Shown here piece by piece: positions 22,301-36,000 of a stretch of 64,000 nucleotides of DNA (positions are counted from its first letter, which is position 1; every line of letters begins with the position of its first letter). Source of the stretch: Intoshia linei (lineage: Eukaryota > Orthonectida > Rhopaluridae). The translations under genes and the position numbers were made by a program. The stretch is from positions 17,708 through 81,707 of the forward strand of contig LWCA01000020.1 in the NCBI GenBank assembly GCA_001642005.1, written 5' to 3'. Below the pieces are notes generated by a model, which saw only the letters and a program-made list of their open reading frames with translations, was not told where the DNA came from and did no database searches.

Positions 22301-24032
22301 GAACAGTATCATATGATTAAATGCACTGAAATTATCAGAGATTTTGAAAATTTCGAAAAAAAATCTCTAACTAAACCAGAGAATACTTTTGAATTGATGG
22401 ATCTCAACAAATTTGTTGAAGATGTGCGATTAAAAAAAATGAAAAGGATTAAAAAAGATATTAATGTATTTTATTATACATGTATAGTAGGGTGCGACAT
22501 TTTTTAGAAATTTAGAGCATTTAAGGGGTAATTAGGACTAAATACGTGTATTTTTAAAATAGAAAAAATATTTAGCAATCAAAAATATATAACGCTGTAT
22601 ATTCGAAGAAAAAAGTAGATGTAATGGTATATCCATGTTTAATTCTTTATTACCTTGGATTATAGGAATTTCTGTATTTCAAATGTGTATACAGTTAATT
22701 CCAATTTTTTTTTGAAATTTTAATGAAATTTACGATAAATTTCATTTTTAATTTAACATTGTAAATCAACAAATTTGAAAAATATTAGTTACAATATATA
22801 TTATATTTAAAGTTATTTTTCACCGGCAATGCGTAGATTTCAGGGGTTGAAATTTTGTATCTATAACAAATGGAATAAGCTGTATAAAAAAATCTTTTTT
22901 TAAATTCTAAGACCCTTACTATTTCATTATTTCAAATGTTTTGTTTTGTTAATAAAATAACTAAATAATTTCCAAAAAAAAAGGAAATCATAAATTTTCT
23001 ATTCTACCATCAAGGTTAATTTTTGATATTAACATTTTTTATGTATGTTAACTGGAAAAAGCTGTATTTAATTTAATCTTTTTTAAAATGCTAATTATAT
23101 TATATATTATTAATATTAATATGCTAATCATTTGTGGTTTTGCCCGTGAAAATAAGGGATCGCTGTATATAAGTAAAAATTAGAGATATTCCATTTATAC
23201 TTTTTTATTGCAGAATGATAAAGAACCATATATCGTTTAAGACACTTAATAGATTCTGAAACATATATTAACACATTGGAAGCGTATAATAACATTTTCA
23301 TTTAGTTTAACCCCATTTTTATCGTATTTTTTATTTTTAGTTGAAAGTTTCAACTTGAAATCCCCTTAGAAAGCAATCATGACCAAGATAATTATTTTTT
23401 AATTTTTGAGCTAACTTCCTAACTAAGAAGTATGTGTTACTTTATATTTATAATGAAATTGTTAGAAATCTGTTGAAAGAATGAGATATCTCTTATGTGA
23501 ACACATTTTGCCTGAATCTAGTATGGAGATTAATACGACATTATTGAATTGGCCTGGAAAAGTAAATGCTATATTGGACAAAAATGATGAGGTAATAATA
23601 ATGATAAAATGTAAATATATTATATTAAATATAATGTAGATTTATAAAAATCTTTTAGATTGTTAAAGTAGCCCAAGAATTGGGTGAAGAATTATTGGAA
23701 CACCGAAAAGAAAAAACAATATTGGAAATAAACAAAATGATGCAAAGATGTGGTGAATTTGTAGATATGGGTGATATTTCCATGTGCTCTCAATATTTAA
23801 ATGACGTGAGATATGTGCAAAAAAAAATTTCTGAATTAACAGAAGATACTAATCAAATTAACACTGAAAAAATTTTATACAAACAACAGCCAACTGAATT
23901 TAACGAACTTGATCAAATGACTGATATTATCGATCCATATTATATTTTATTTTCTCTAGTTTTTAAATGGCAACGCTCTGAAAAGAAATGGATGGATGGT
24001 TCTTTCAATGATTTAAGTGCTGATAGCATAAG
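16373..24032 (+). CDS. DNAH12: Dynein heavy chain exons 1-11: N-terminal tail
   Basis: Exons 16373-16530, 16583-16670, 17091-17274, 18249-18489, 18529-18612, 20208-20319, 20354-20756, 21994-22085, 22151-22465, 23466-23591 and 23659-24032 encode residues 1-725. The tail docks to light chains and the doublet, and is the fastest-evolving part. Family anchors: EYAPIVPLD (exon 3), the HSILRNV/VNFTEM block (exon 4), [11 protein letters not shown] across exons 5-6, and a [10 protein letters not shown] block in exon 8. Exons 1-2 (Lys-rich, then EPEPQYPEE) have no clear counterpart and were joined because a phase-0 donor at 16671 fits the acceptor at 17090. If that donor is skipped the frame reaches a stop at 16719-16721, so a separate 97-aa protein is the alternative. 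Confidence 0.8.
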
Positions 24033-27000
24033 GTTTTATTGTCTTTATATATTATTACTAGCTTGACTGTTATGTACTACGTACAAACAGCACCTAGCTC
24101 TGCCGAGGACACATTTTTATTATACCAAAAAAATAAATTCACGTTGAAAATCTAACTTAAAAATTCCGAAGGAATGAATTATATAGATTTTCACCAATAT
24201 TTCTTTATTGGAAATGTGTAGATGTTCACTGCACATTTTTTTTTTAATTGTAGGATCAATATTTACATTTTCAATTTTTATTTTAATCGAAATATTTGAA
24301 AAATATTGGTTGATAATATATTAAAAACTATTTTTCATCTAGAATGCGTACATTTCTCGGGTTGAACTTTTGTATTTATATTAACTGGAATAAGCTCTAT
24401 CAGAATAATTTTTTTTTTTTAATTTTCAGACCGTTAATTATTTCACATTTTTTGTTTTAATAAAATATTTCGAAAAAAATACTAAATGACTAATGACTAA
24501 TAACTAATGAATACTAAAATGTTTTTTTGACCGTAAAGTCGTCACTTATTCGGATTGAAATTTTATGTGTGTAAACAGGATACAACTTTACATTTTGTAA
24601 ATTTTTTGAAATTCTAGGGCTGTTTTCATTAAAAAAAGAAGGGTAATTTGGGGTTTTGGCTCCTGAAGATATTTTTTTTAAATTTAAATTCATCATAATG
24701 TTTATGATTTTAAAATCCGTATCAGTCATAATTTTTTTAAATTCTCTAACTCGTTTAATTTTCAAAAACAAAAGACAACTGGGGTTTTTAACCCGTAAGA
24801 TGCAAAATTGGTAGGTTGAAATTTATCTTAATATACGTCCCGGATAAAACTGTAATTGAAATGTGGTCTTTAAAAAATTCTAAGACTGGTAGTTATTTAA
24901 ATAAAGCGTAACACACACAAACAAAAATCGCGTAGCATAAAGTTAATAATTATTATATAAGTTAGGATTATTATTATAAGTTTACATGTGTTTTTTTAGT
25001 TTGGAAGTTGAAGAATTTTTAAATGATTTGTTTAAGATTCGAAAAGTTTTTCAAAAGGAATACAGACGGCGAAAAGCTGAAGTAGATGAACTAAAACGTG
25101 CAGCCAATCGCGCCAAACGTCGAAAATCAAAAGACTTGACTCAAACCAATGTTGACGAAGTTAAACCACCAGCATCACTAACTATTTGTGATCGCATTTC
25201 TGATGCTATTGAACAATTTCAAGAAAAAATTAGTGTTATTGAAATAATGTGTAATCCTGGTATTAGACAGAGACATTGGAATGTAATAATTTTATTTTTT
25301 TTGGTAGTGTTTTGAACTTTTTTTATTGTAGTAATGTAGTGTTTTTTGATAGTGGTAAGAACTGTTTCTTCCTTAATGTTTGGCATTTGATTTACTCAAA
25401 TTTGATTTTTTGTTCGGAGCTCATGGTACAATGTACATTAGGGCAGTTTCGAATCTACTGTATTTGAGACCCTCTTCGAGTACCTCAACGAATTTTTTGT
25501 AAAATGGCTTCACATCTCAACGGGTCTGGACTGGACAATTTCAAAAATATATTTTTTTAAATACTCAATTTAGAAAAATAAGGCCCCTTTTTATAAAAAC
25601 TGCGTTATACTCACCCAATGCCAAACCTACAGTACCCGATATCCTCTTGTACTATTAGTTGAAAAATAAACAATATTTTTTAATAGAGAATGACGGAAAT
25701 ATCAACAATCAATATGACACCAGATTCTGGAACAACGTTAAGAAAAATTTTAAAATTAGAATTGGACCCATATATGGAAGAATTTGAACAAATTAGCATA
25801 GCTGCTTCAAAGGTAATTTTTAATTTCACGAATCGTTTACAAAATTACATCCTATTTATTGATATTTATAATTATAAAAGCATGTCTATTTAAATCCAAG
25901 CATTTTAACTATAATCTGACCATTTTTACTAAAAATCAAAATTTAACAATGCTTTAGGGAAAATTCCTGTTTTACCTAACCCTATAGGAAAAATCCCACT
26001 TTTACCAACTTTTTAGGGAAAATCTAATTTCACCAACCCTTAGGAGAAAAATTAAGTCTTACCAACCCTAAAACGAAAAAATGCAGTTAAGGTTTTACCT
26101 TTTAGGGTTGGATTATATGGGTTATAAAAATGGATTTTTCGTTTTAGGGTTAGTAAAATTGGATTTTCCCTAAAAAGTTAGTAAAAGTGGGATTTTTCCT
26201 TAAGGGTTGGTAAAATTGGAATTTTCCCTAAAGAGATTGTAAAAGTGGGTTTTTTCCTTAATAGTTGGTAAAATTGGAATTTTTTTTTTTAAGATTGGTA
26301 AAAGTGGATTTTTAGTAAAAATGGTTGGATTCAAAAATATTCTCATTACAAAATATACAACAGAATCGATAAGACAAGTATCGTGTGATGGATTGTAGTT
26401 GACTCGTATTTTTAAATTTTTATTAATATATTAGCCCACCGTCACATTTTGAATATAAATTTCGGCTTACCTAAAAAATTTTTTTTAATGATTTATAGTG
26501 ACAATGTGATATATACAGATTTTAATAACTAAAAAAATTATTAATTCATTTTATTTCATTATGTTAAATAAATAATAATTATTATTATTATATTATTTTT
26601 ATGGAAATAAATGTGATTATTTGTAGGAACATTCTTTGGAAAGAAATATGGTTAAAATGAATGATGAATGGGAGGAAGTGTATTTTGGTTTAGGAAATTA
26701 CAGAGAATCTGAAATTTCAATACTATCATCAGTAGATGATATTCAATTATTACTAGAGGATCAAATAATTAAAACACAAACAATGAGAGGTTCACCGTTT
26801 ATTAAACCATTTCAAGTTGAAATAAAAGTAATTTTACTAATTTTAAATTTAAATGGTGGATTTCCGGTCGGTTCCGTGATTGTTATGAAATTCCATAATC
26901 ACGGAACAGGTATTAAAAATATACAAACTTGTCAAAACAGATATATTCTAATAAAAGTATAATAAAATCTAATGTAATTCATACAAATCTATGTTAAAAC

Positions 27001-30000
27001 GTTATGTACAAACTTATGTATATCTACGTAGGAATGGGAAATGAAACTTATTCGAATGCAAAATACAATTGATCAATGGTTAAAGGTTGATTTTTAAATA
27101 TTAAAAATTAAAAATATTTATATATTAAGGTTCAATCTCAATGGTTGTATTTGGAACCCATTTTTTGTAGTGCTGACATCATGTCCCAAATGCCTGAAGA
27201 AGGTCGTTTATTTAAAACTGTTGACAGAACGTGGCGAGATGTGATGAAAAATACAAAAATTAATTCAAAAGTATAATAATATAATACACGTATTAATGTA
27301 CATTATACATTAAGGGTATTTGGAATAGCCTATTCCAATTTAGACTTTTTTTGAAATTTAAAAAAGACATATACATAATAATCTCTTTTTAATATGCTGC
27401 AGAATGATATAATTGTTTTTATTTTTGTCACAAAAAACCCCCGCGTCTTTACCTTTTTCTGTTTTCCTAACATTTTTCATAAAAGAAAAATATGGCAACA
27501 TTCTTTATCCCGTAGTTGCCATGCATTTGTTATAATTCTAAGATAAAACATATATCATGTGACACTTATCATATTAATTAAAAAATATCACTAAAAAATC
27601 GTTTATTTTAGACACAGTTCACGGACAAACTTTTCGTCATCTTTAAAAAAATTATATTTAAAAAACAGACACTAATTTATATGAACTGGGTCATAATATT
27701 TTAAATTCTTCTACTCAAGTATTTTTTATGTACTATTGTAAAAAAATAATTTTGTCAAGTTAATAAAATTAAAAGTAACACGAATTTAAAAATGATGAAA
27801 TAATTGAAATGTGGTCTTTAAAAAATTCTAAGGGTGGTAGTTATTTCAATAAAGTCAGACACACAGACAGACAGACACACAAACAACAATCGCGTAGCAT
27901 ATTATATAAGTTAGGATATATTATCTTTATCATATTAAAAAAAATTATTTATTTTACTATAAATAGGTTATTCATGCCGCAACTTTGCCGAATCTATTGG
28001 AACGGTTGACTGATGCTAATGTTTTGTTGGAAAAAATAAATAAAGGATTAAATAATTATTTGGAAAATAAAAGATTATATTTTTCAAGGTTTTTTAACTT
28101 TATTTAAGAAGTCCCATGCAGTCTCAATCTACCATATCTAGATTCCTCTTTGGTGAATCGATGAAATTTTAGTAAAATGGGCCTCATTATTCGAAATTGA
28201 GTATTAAAAAAATGTATTCATGAATATCATAATTATTTTGTGCATTGAATTTAAAATGTAAAGCCAAGACCCTTGGATAGGTGGATATGGGTATCTGACA
28301 CTACGTATCGTTAGCAAAAAAAAATTGGGCCTAATTTTGTTTTTTGGGTGGCCTCCAGTTTGGAAAGTTTTGCTCTGGTCTCATAGACTAATTATTAGTC
28401 TTATAAGAAGATTGTCAGAGAATTATAAAACACATTAAGTAATATAATATTGTTAGATTGATATACTCAATTTCTCGATCATATTTTTATCAAAGGTGCA
28501 TTTTTCACGAAATCTAAATGGTTTTAGAGACAATCTTCTGATAAAATTTACAAATTTAAATTTGAATTAATTTTTATTTTAAATTTAAATTTTAGATTTT
28601 TTTTCTTATCAAATGATGAAATGCTTGAAATATTATCAGAAACAAAAGACCCGAAACGTGTTCAACCTCATTGTAACTCAAAATTTTATAATTTTATAAT
28701 AATGTTTAGTGAAAAAATGTTTTGAAGGAATTGATAAATTACAATTTGATAAAGACATGGATATATTGGCAATGATTAGCAGTGAAGGAGAAAAAATTAA
28801 ATTGAGTATTATATTATTATATATAACTACATACAATGTATATAATATATTGTATATTACGTTGATTACGCTATAATTAATAACGAAAAATTAGGTATTA
28901 AAGTGTCCACATCTGCGACAAAAGGTTTAGTTGAAAAATGGCTTCTTCTAGTACAAGAATCAATGTTATTGTCAATTCATGATGTTATAAATCAAGCCAG
29001 AATTGTATTGAATTAACAATCCATTTTCTATTTTTTTAACATTTTTAGGCATACACTGAAAACGAAAGATGTGACTGGGTTCGTGTATGGCCAGGTCAAA
29101 TTGTTTTATGTGTATCTCAAATTTATTGGAGTGCCGACATTGAAGCTATTTTAATTGACGGTGGTGATAAAAAGGGCATTATAAATTATGGAAAGCAATT
29201 GGATGAACAGCTTAATGATATTGTAAATCTTGTCAGAGGAAAATTAAATAAACAAGAAAGGATCACACTAGGTAAATTTAAACAAATTTGACTTTATATA
29301 AGATTCTGATACTTTGATTATGACACTTTAATTAGTTTTTACTATCCCATTTTGTGTCGCGTGCATTTTTTATTTTTTTTATTAATTTTTTTATATTAAT
29401 TGAAAGTGAGCTAATTCACAAAATTAAAAAGGTCGACCCACCGATTCAATATCGTTGTTTAAATATTATGTAATGTAATTCAGGAGCACTGGTTGTCATT
29501 GATGTTCACGCAAGAGATGTTCTTTATGATTTGGTGAATAAAAACGTCACGAATGAATTAGATTTTAATTGGTTATGTCAACTGAGGTATTATTGGGAAG
29601 ACAAGTGCACTGTTAAAATAGTTAATGCCATGATGAATTATGGATGTGAATATTTGGGAAATAGGTACATTATCATTTATAAAACAAAACAGATTATAAA
29701 GTTAAAAAAACTAAGTCTAAAATCTAACTTAAAAATCCTACTATTCACTATTATCAATCCGCTCAAGAAGTGGTTTCCAAACTTGTTTGAGATGGAAGCG
29801 TCATATCACATTATTTTTTACTATAAAGTGAATTAATCCATCTTAATTTTTTGTTTGTTAACATTTGCGTAAAGTATTTTAAAAAAAATTGTTATCCCAT
29901 TTTTATATTTATTAGATAGAATGTGTGTATAATATAAAAATAAAGTAAAAACAGTCCAATCCTAAAAATTGTCATAAATAGCATAAATTCCAGAAAAAAT

Positions 30001-33000
30001 AAAATTAAGAAACCTATTTTGTCATTTTCAATGTGATGACATATATTCAGTATCAATTTAATAAATAAATCCTAAAAATTGTCATAAATAGCATAAATTC
30101 CAGAAAAAATAAAATTATAAACTATTTTGCCATTTTCAATGTGATGATATATATTCAGTACCAATTTAATAAATACTTAAAATTACCAATTATGTATCAA
30201 TAATTAACGGAATCTTCACTTTATAAACATATTTCAGACAAATTTTACTAATATTGCATAGGATTGTAATATAATAAAAATAAAAATAGCAAAGTTGTAT
30301 TACTTTTAGTTTCGTTGTTGTAGTTTAAATTTGAAATAAAATGTTGTGAAAATGAGAATTTGAAATTTAAAAATTGCGTAGCAATGAAAAAAATTCTGAA
30401 GGAATGAATTATATAAATTTTCATTCATATTTCTTTATTACAAATGTGTAGACGTTCAATTCACATTTTTTTTGAAATTTTAGAATCAATATTTACATTT
30501 TCAATTTTTATTTTAATCGAAATATTTGAAAAATGTTGGTTGATAATATATTAAAAAATTTTTTTTATTGGGAATGCGTAGATTTCAGGGGTTGAAATTT
30601 TGTATTTATGTTAACTGGAATAAGCTCTATCCAAATAAACTTTTTTTTAATTTTTGGACCGTTAATTATTTCACATTTTTTGTTTTAATAAAAAAAATAG
30701 TTTGGAAAAAAAAAATATGAATATTAAAATGCTTTTTTGGTCTTGAAGGCGTCATTTATTCATATTGAAATTTTTTGTTGTTGTTAACAGGAATTGGAAC
30801 CTGTAAATTTTTTTAAATTGTAGGGCTGTTATTATTAAAAAAAAAGGATAATTTGTGGTTTTGGCCCTGAAAATATAATTTTTTTAAATTTAAATTTATG
30901 ATAATGTTTATGATTTTAAAATCCGTATCAGCGTATATATTTTTTTAAATTCTCCAACTTGTTTAATTTTCAAAAAGAGGAACAACTGGGGTTTTTAACT
31001 CGTAAGGTATGAAATTGAGAGGTTGAAATTTATCTTATTAAACGTCCAAGAAAAAACTGTAATTGAAATGTGGTTTTTAAAAAATTCTAAGAGTAGTAGT
31101 TATTTCAATAAAGTGGAACACACAGACAGACACACACACACAAACAAAAATCGCGTAGCATATTATAATATAACTAACTTATATAATTATATAAGTTAGA
31201 ATTTACGAGCTGATTTTTTAAATTTTCTAATAAAAAAACGAATAACCGCATTAATTCATAAGTTAGTGATCCCTCTTAATAAAAAAACTTACTGTATTAT
31301 TAGTCATTAGAATAGTTCACACTTAAAAATGAATGACTACATATATATTTAATATTTAGTGGTCGATTAGTCATCACGCCGTTGACGGATCGATGCTATA
31401 GAACACTTATGGGAGCTTACCAACTTAATTTGAATGGGTAAATTTTAAAACCTTGTTGGATTATTTTCTTTACATATATATAAAAATATTTTTTTAAATT
31501 TATATTGTATAGTGCTCCAGAAGGTCCAGCAGGTACAGGTAAAACTGAAACGACTAAAGATTTGGCTAAAGCAATGGGAGTACATTGCGTTGTATTCAAT
31601 TGCTCCGATGGTTTAGATTACTTGGCAATGGGCAAGGTACATCACTTATTAACATAAACAAATATAATGTAAAAATTAGTTTTTTAAAGGATTAGCTGCA
31701 TCTGGTGCATGGGCATGTTTTGACGAATTCAACAGAATAGATTTGGAAGTATTATCTGTAGTAGCGCAACAAGTAATATACATCAATGTATACCATAGGT
31801 TCTTAATCTGGGTGCGGCAACCCAGTTTTTGGGGTGGCAGAAATTTTTTGAATAAAAATGAGTTTACAGTAGTGTCGTCATATTTCATACGTAGTAAATA
31901 CGTTAATATGTTACCTAGAACCAAAATTTCTCATTGTAAAAATTTATTGAGTTGCAAAACAAAGTTATGTCATTTCTACGTATTTGGAAGTTTTCCAAAT
32001 CTGTAGATTATCATAAATGCGTATTTATGTAAAGTAGCCAGAAAAAATACGTACTATCAATTTTAGTTTATTTGGTAATAAATTTAAAGCCAAAAATACT
32101 TATCTATGATGACGAATAAAAATGTTCGGCTTAAAATTTATTCCAAATAAACTAAAAGTGATAGTACGTATTTTTCAGGCCACTTTTATTTATGGCTATT
32201 GGCCACACTACTTTACAGTTATCTTTTTTAAACTTATTTTGAGATTTCAAAAATAAAGTTAAATTAATCTCAAATTCTGTTTATTAATACATAACATGTT
32301 TATATATGTAATATATGTTTAACATATGTAAAAAAAAGAAATAGAGTGATGGATTCACTAAAATAAATGATATTGAAAAATCCACAAACCACAGTTTTTT
32401 TATGTTCAGAGATTTTTTCTAATTCAAATTTCATCTATAGAGCGATTTTTTTAACCGTAGTTATAATATTACAATTTTTGGGGTACAAAATCGAATTTTA
32501 TTGAATTAAGGGTGGCAAATAGCAAAATGTTAAGAATCCATGATGTATACCGTAAAGATGATGGATTTTGTTTTATACTAATTTAATAATTATTTTATTA
32601 TCAATAATATGTTTAATACCTGTTTAATAATATGTTTAGATTCTTTACATTATCCGTGCCATACAAGCAGATTTGAAACGATTTATATTTGAAGGAACTG
32701 AAATTGACTTGAATAAAAACTGTTATGTAGCAATAACAATGAATCCTGGATATGCAGGTCGTAGCGAATTACCTGACAACCTTAAAGCTCTATTCCGAAC
32801 TGTCGCAGTAATATTTTACATTTAACTAAAAAATTAAAAAAATCAAAATTTAAATCAAACTGTTAGATGATGGTTCCAGAATATGCGATGATTGGAGAAA
32901 TTATGCTGTATTCTTTTGGATTCATGAATGCACGAAATTTGTCTGTTAAAATTTGCACTACGTATAGATTGTGCTCGGAACAATTATCTACTCAACCTCA

Positions 33001-36000
33001 TTATGATTATGGCATGAGAGCAGTTAAAGCTGTTTTATCGGCTGCCGGAAACTTAAAATTGAAATTTCCAAATGAAAATGAAGATATCTTGGTAAAAAAA
33101 TTTAGTTAATTTTAATTTAATTTAATTAATGTTTAAAAGGTATTTTGATATGTTGATATTTAGTTATTGAGATCGATTAAAGACGTAAACTTGCCTAAAT
33201 TTTTATCTCACGATATACCCCTTTTCGATGGAATTATATCGGACCTTTTTCCAGGCATTGATTTGAAAGATGCCGATTATAGTCTATTTTTGAAAATTGT
33301 TAATCGGGTTTGCCAAGAAAATAATATTCAAAATGTGCCATTTTTTCGGCTAAAACTTATTCAATTGTATGAAATGATGATTGTTCGACATGGGTAATTT
33401 CCTTGATTAAAATTATTATATATTAAAATTTATTTATTTATTCAAAATCTATTTTAGTTTTATGCTTGTTGGAGAACCGTTCTCAGCTAAATCGACATTA
33501 CTACAAACTATTGCTACAACTCTTACAATAATGAGTCGAGAACAAACTATTTTTGATGAGAATAATCCGAGAGAAGAACCTGTTATTTTTCAAATTGTAA
33601 ATCCAAAATCAGTCGATTTAGGGCAATTGTATGGTAGATTCGACATTGTATCACATGAGGTAATTTAGTTTGTATATATGTGCGTTACAACGTAAATTTT
33701 TTTATATATTTAGTGGTCTGATGGAATAATTTCCAATATTTTTCGAGATTATGCTTCATCGAATAGTAATTTTTTCATTTTTTCTTTGGGTAATGTTGGC
33801 ATATGATAAAATTTAAGTTATCGTTTTGAGGATAAAACCGAATATTAAAATCTTGTTTTTTTTTCTTTTTATTTATCAAATTTCAAAAAGTAGAGTTGCT
33901 AATCTTATTGTTATTTTTATAATTAATATTATTATTAACAGTATTTTATGAATACTAATTAGTAATTAGTAAAATTTAAAATTTACATTAATAAAATAGG
34001 CAATGAACGTAAATGGATAATATTGGATGGTCCAGTTGACGCTGTGTGGATAGAAAGCATGAACACTGTAATTGATGAAATAGTTGTATACCTTTAGTTC
34101 AGTGGTTCCCGATTCAAATTGTGCACCGACCCCATTTCAAAAATTTATTTTTTTGAACTTCAAAAGGAAACATCAAATATATAACATTTATGAAAAAATT
34201 AATGGTTTTTTCTCATAAGATTTGGTAAATTAGTGTTTTCAAAAAAATATTGGAAAAAAGATATTTTTCCTTAATTTAGGTTGGTAAAATTTCATTTTTT
34301 ATGTTGGGTTTGGGATTAAGAAGTTGTTGCTCATAAGATTTGGTCAAATCGAATTTTTCACTTAATTTAGGTTGGTAAAATCGAATTTTTCACTTAATTT
34401 AAGTTGGTAAAATCGAATTTTTCCCTGATGGTTTTAAATAATTTTTTTTATAAATTTTATTAAGGGTGGGATTAATAGTTGATTTAAGAAATAATAACTT
34501 AGAGGTCGTCTAGGCTTTAGGACAGGGGTCGGCAACCAGGGGTCAACAGAATAATATTGGTAGCTCTTTGAATAAAAATATTTCATTTATTTAATTATAA
34601 ATTTATCAACTTTTAAAAACTTTTCTACCATAATTGGTTTATTTTAATCATTTTAACTCTCAATTTTCAGATTGCTTTTGATATTATTTTGTTGAATGTG
34701 CTCGAACATTGTACCGTTTCTCTTCTGTTAAAATGGAAATTTATCATGTATACATTTTCAAAAACGGGCTCTGTATAATTTTTTGATAAAAAAAAAAGTG
34801 GCCCACGAGACGCAAAATGTTTCCGACTCCGTCTTTAAGATAAATTCTCAACATGTGGCAACTCTGTAATAAATATTAAAAATTCTAATATTAAACAAAA
34901 GTTGATAAAATTTTTTTTATAGTTTATTTGAATCTCGCGGATCCCAAGGCATATAGTTTATAACCACAGGGGGTCCAGGGACCCCAATGGGAAACCACTG
35001 CTTTAGTTGCTCAAGTTAAACGTTAACATTTAATTTATATCCAAATTAAGCCGTTATAATGATTAATAGTTATCATTGTATTGTGTATACAATTCATTGA
35101 ATAGTAATGTATTGTTTAATTATTAAATTAGGTACTGGACGACAACAAAAAATTATGTTTAGTGAGTGGAGAAGTAATTCAAATGTCATCGAACATGAGT
35201 CTAATTTTTGAAACTTTGGATTTACTACAAGCTTCAGTATATTTTTTGAAATTTTTTATTAAATTAATGACAATATATTTCTGACAATATTCTTATCAAC
35301 CCTTATAAAATTTAAATTAGCCAGCAACTGTCAGTAGATGTGGAATGATTTATCTTGAACCTACGTCATTGGGTTGGAAACCTTTGTTTGATTCTTGGAT
35401 TAATACTTGGAAAGATGATTTCAAAGAAGAGCACATTGAATTGGTTCAATTATTATTCAATTGGTTAGTTAATCCGTGTCTAGATTTTATTAAAAAAAAT
35501 TGTCAGGTATATTTATACAATATTAATTATTATTAACTTTCCTAGATGTATATGGAATGTGGTCAAATTCATTTTGTCAAATCATTAATGAATTTGGTTT
35601 ATATTTTAATAAAAAGTAGTTTGGATGCCGATAGTGGAAATCAACGATATTTTAGACATTATATTCAAGTATTATATCAATATTTTTATTCATCTACTCT
35701 CCATGTATTATAATTACAATTATATGTTAAATGATATTTTTAATTGGTATATTAATTTTATAAATTATTTTTAAATTTTGTGGCCCATTCTGACTTTTTA
35801 ATAATCATGATAAGATGTATCAATGGATTCTTTTGATTACTACTATTTAATAATAATCAATTTTTAGGCTGCAATGATGTTTGGGTTGGCATGGTCTTTA
35901 GGAGGATTATTGGATCAAACCAGTCGCCCTAAATTTGATGTATTTTTACGAAATTTACATGAAAATAAAAATGAAGATTATCCTATTCCAAATGATTTAG

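Noticed and set aside
33714-33789. Longer version of dynein exon 30 ending at 33789
   Set aside because: It stays open and in phase, but adds eight residues (FFIFSLG type) absent from the family. The donor at 33765 restores the exact family length.
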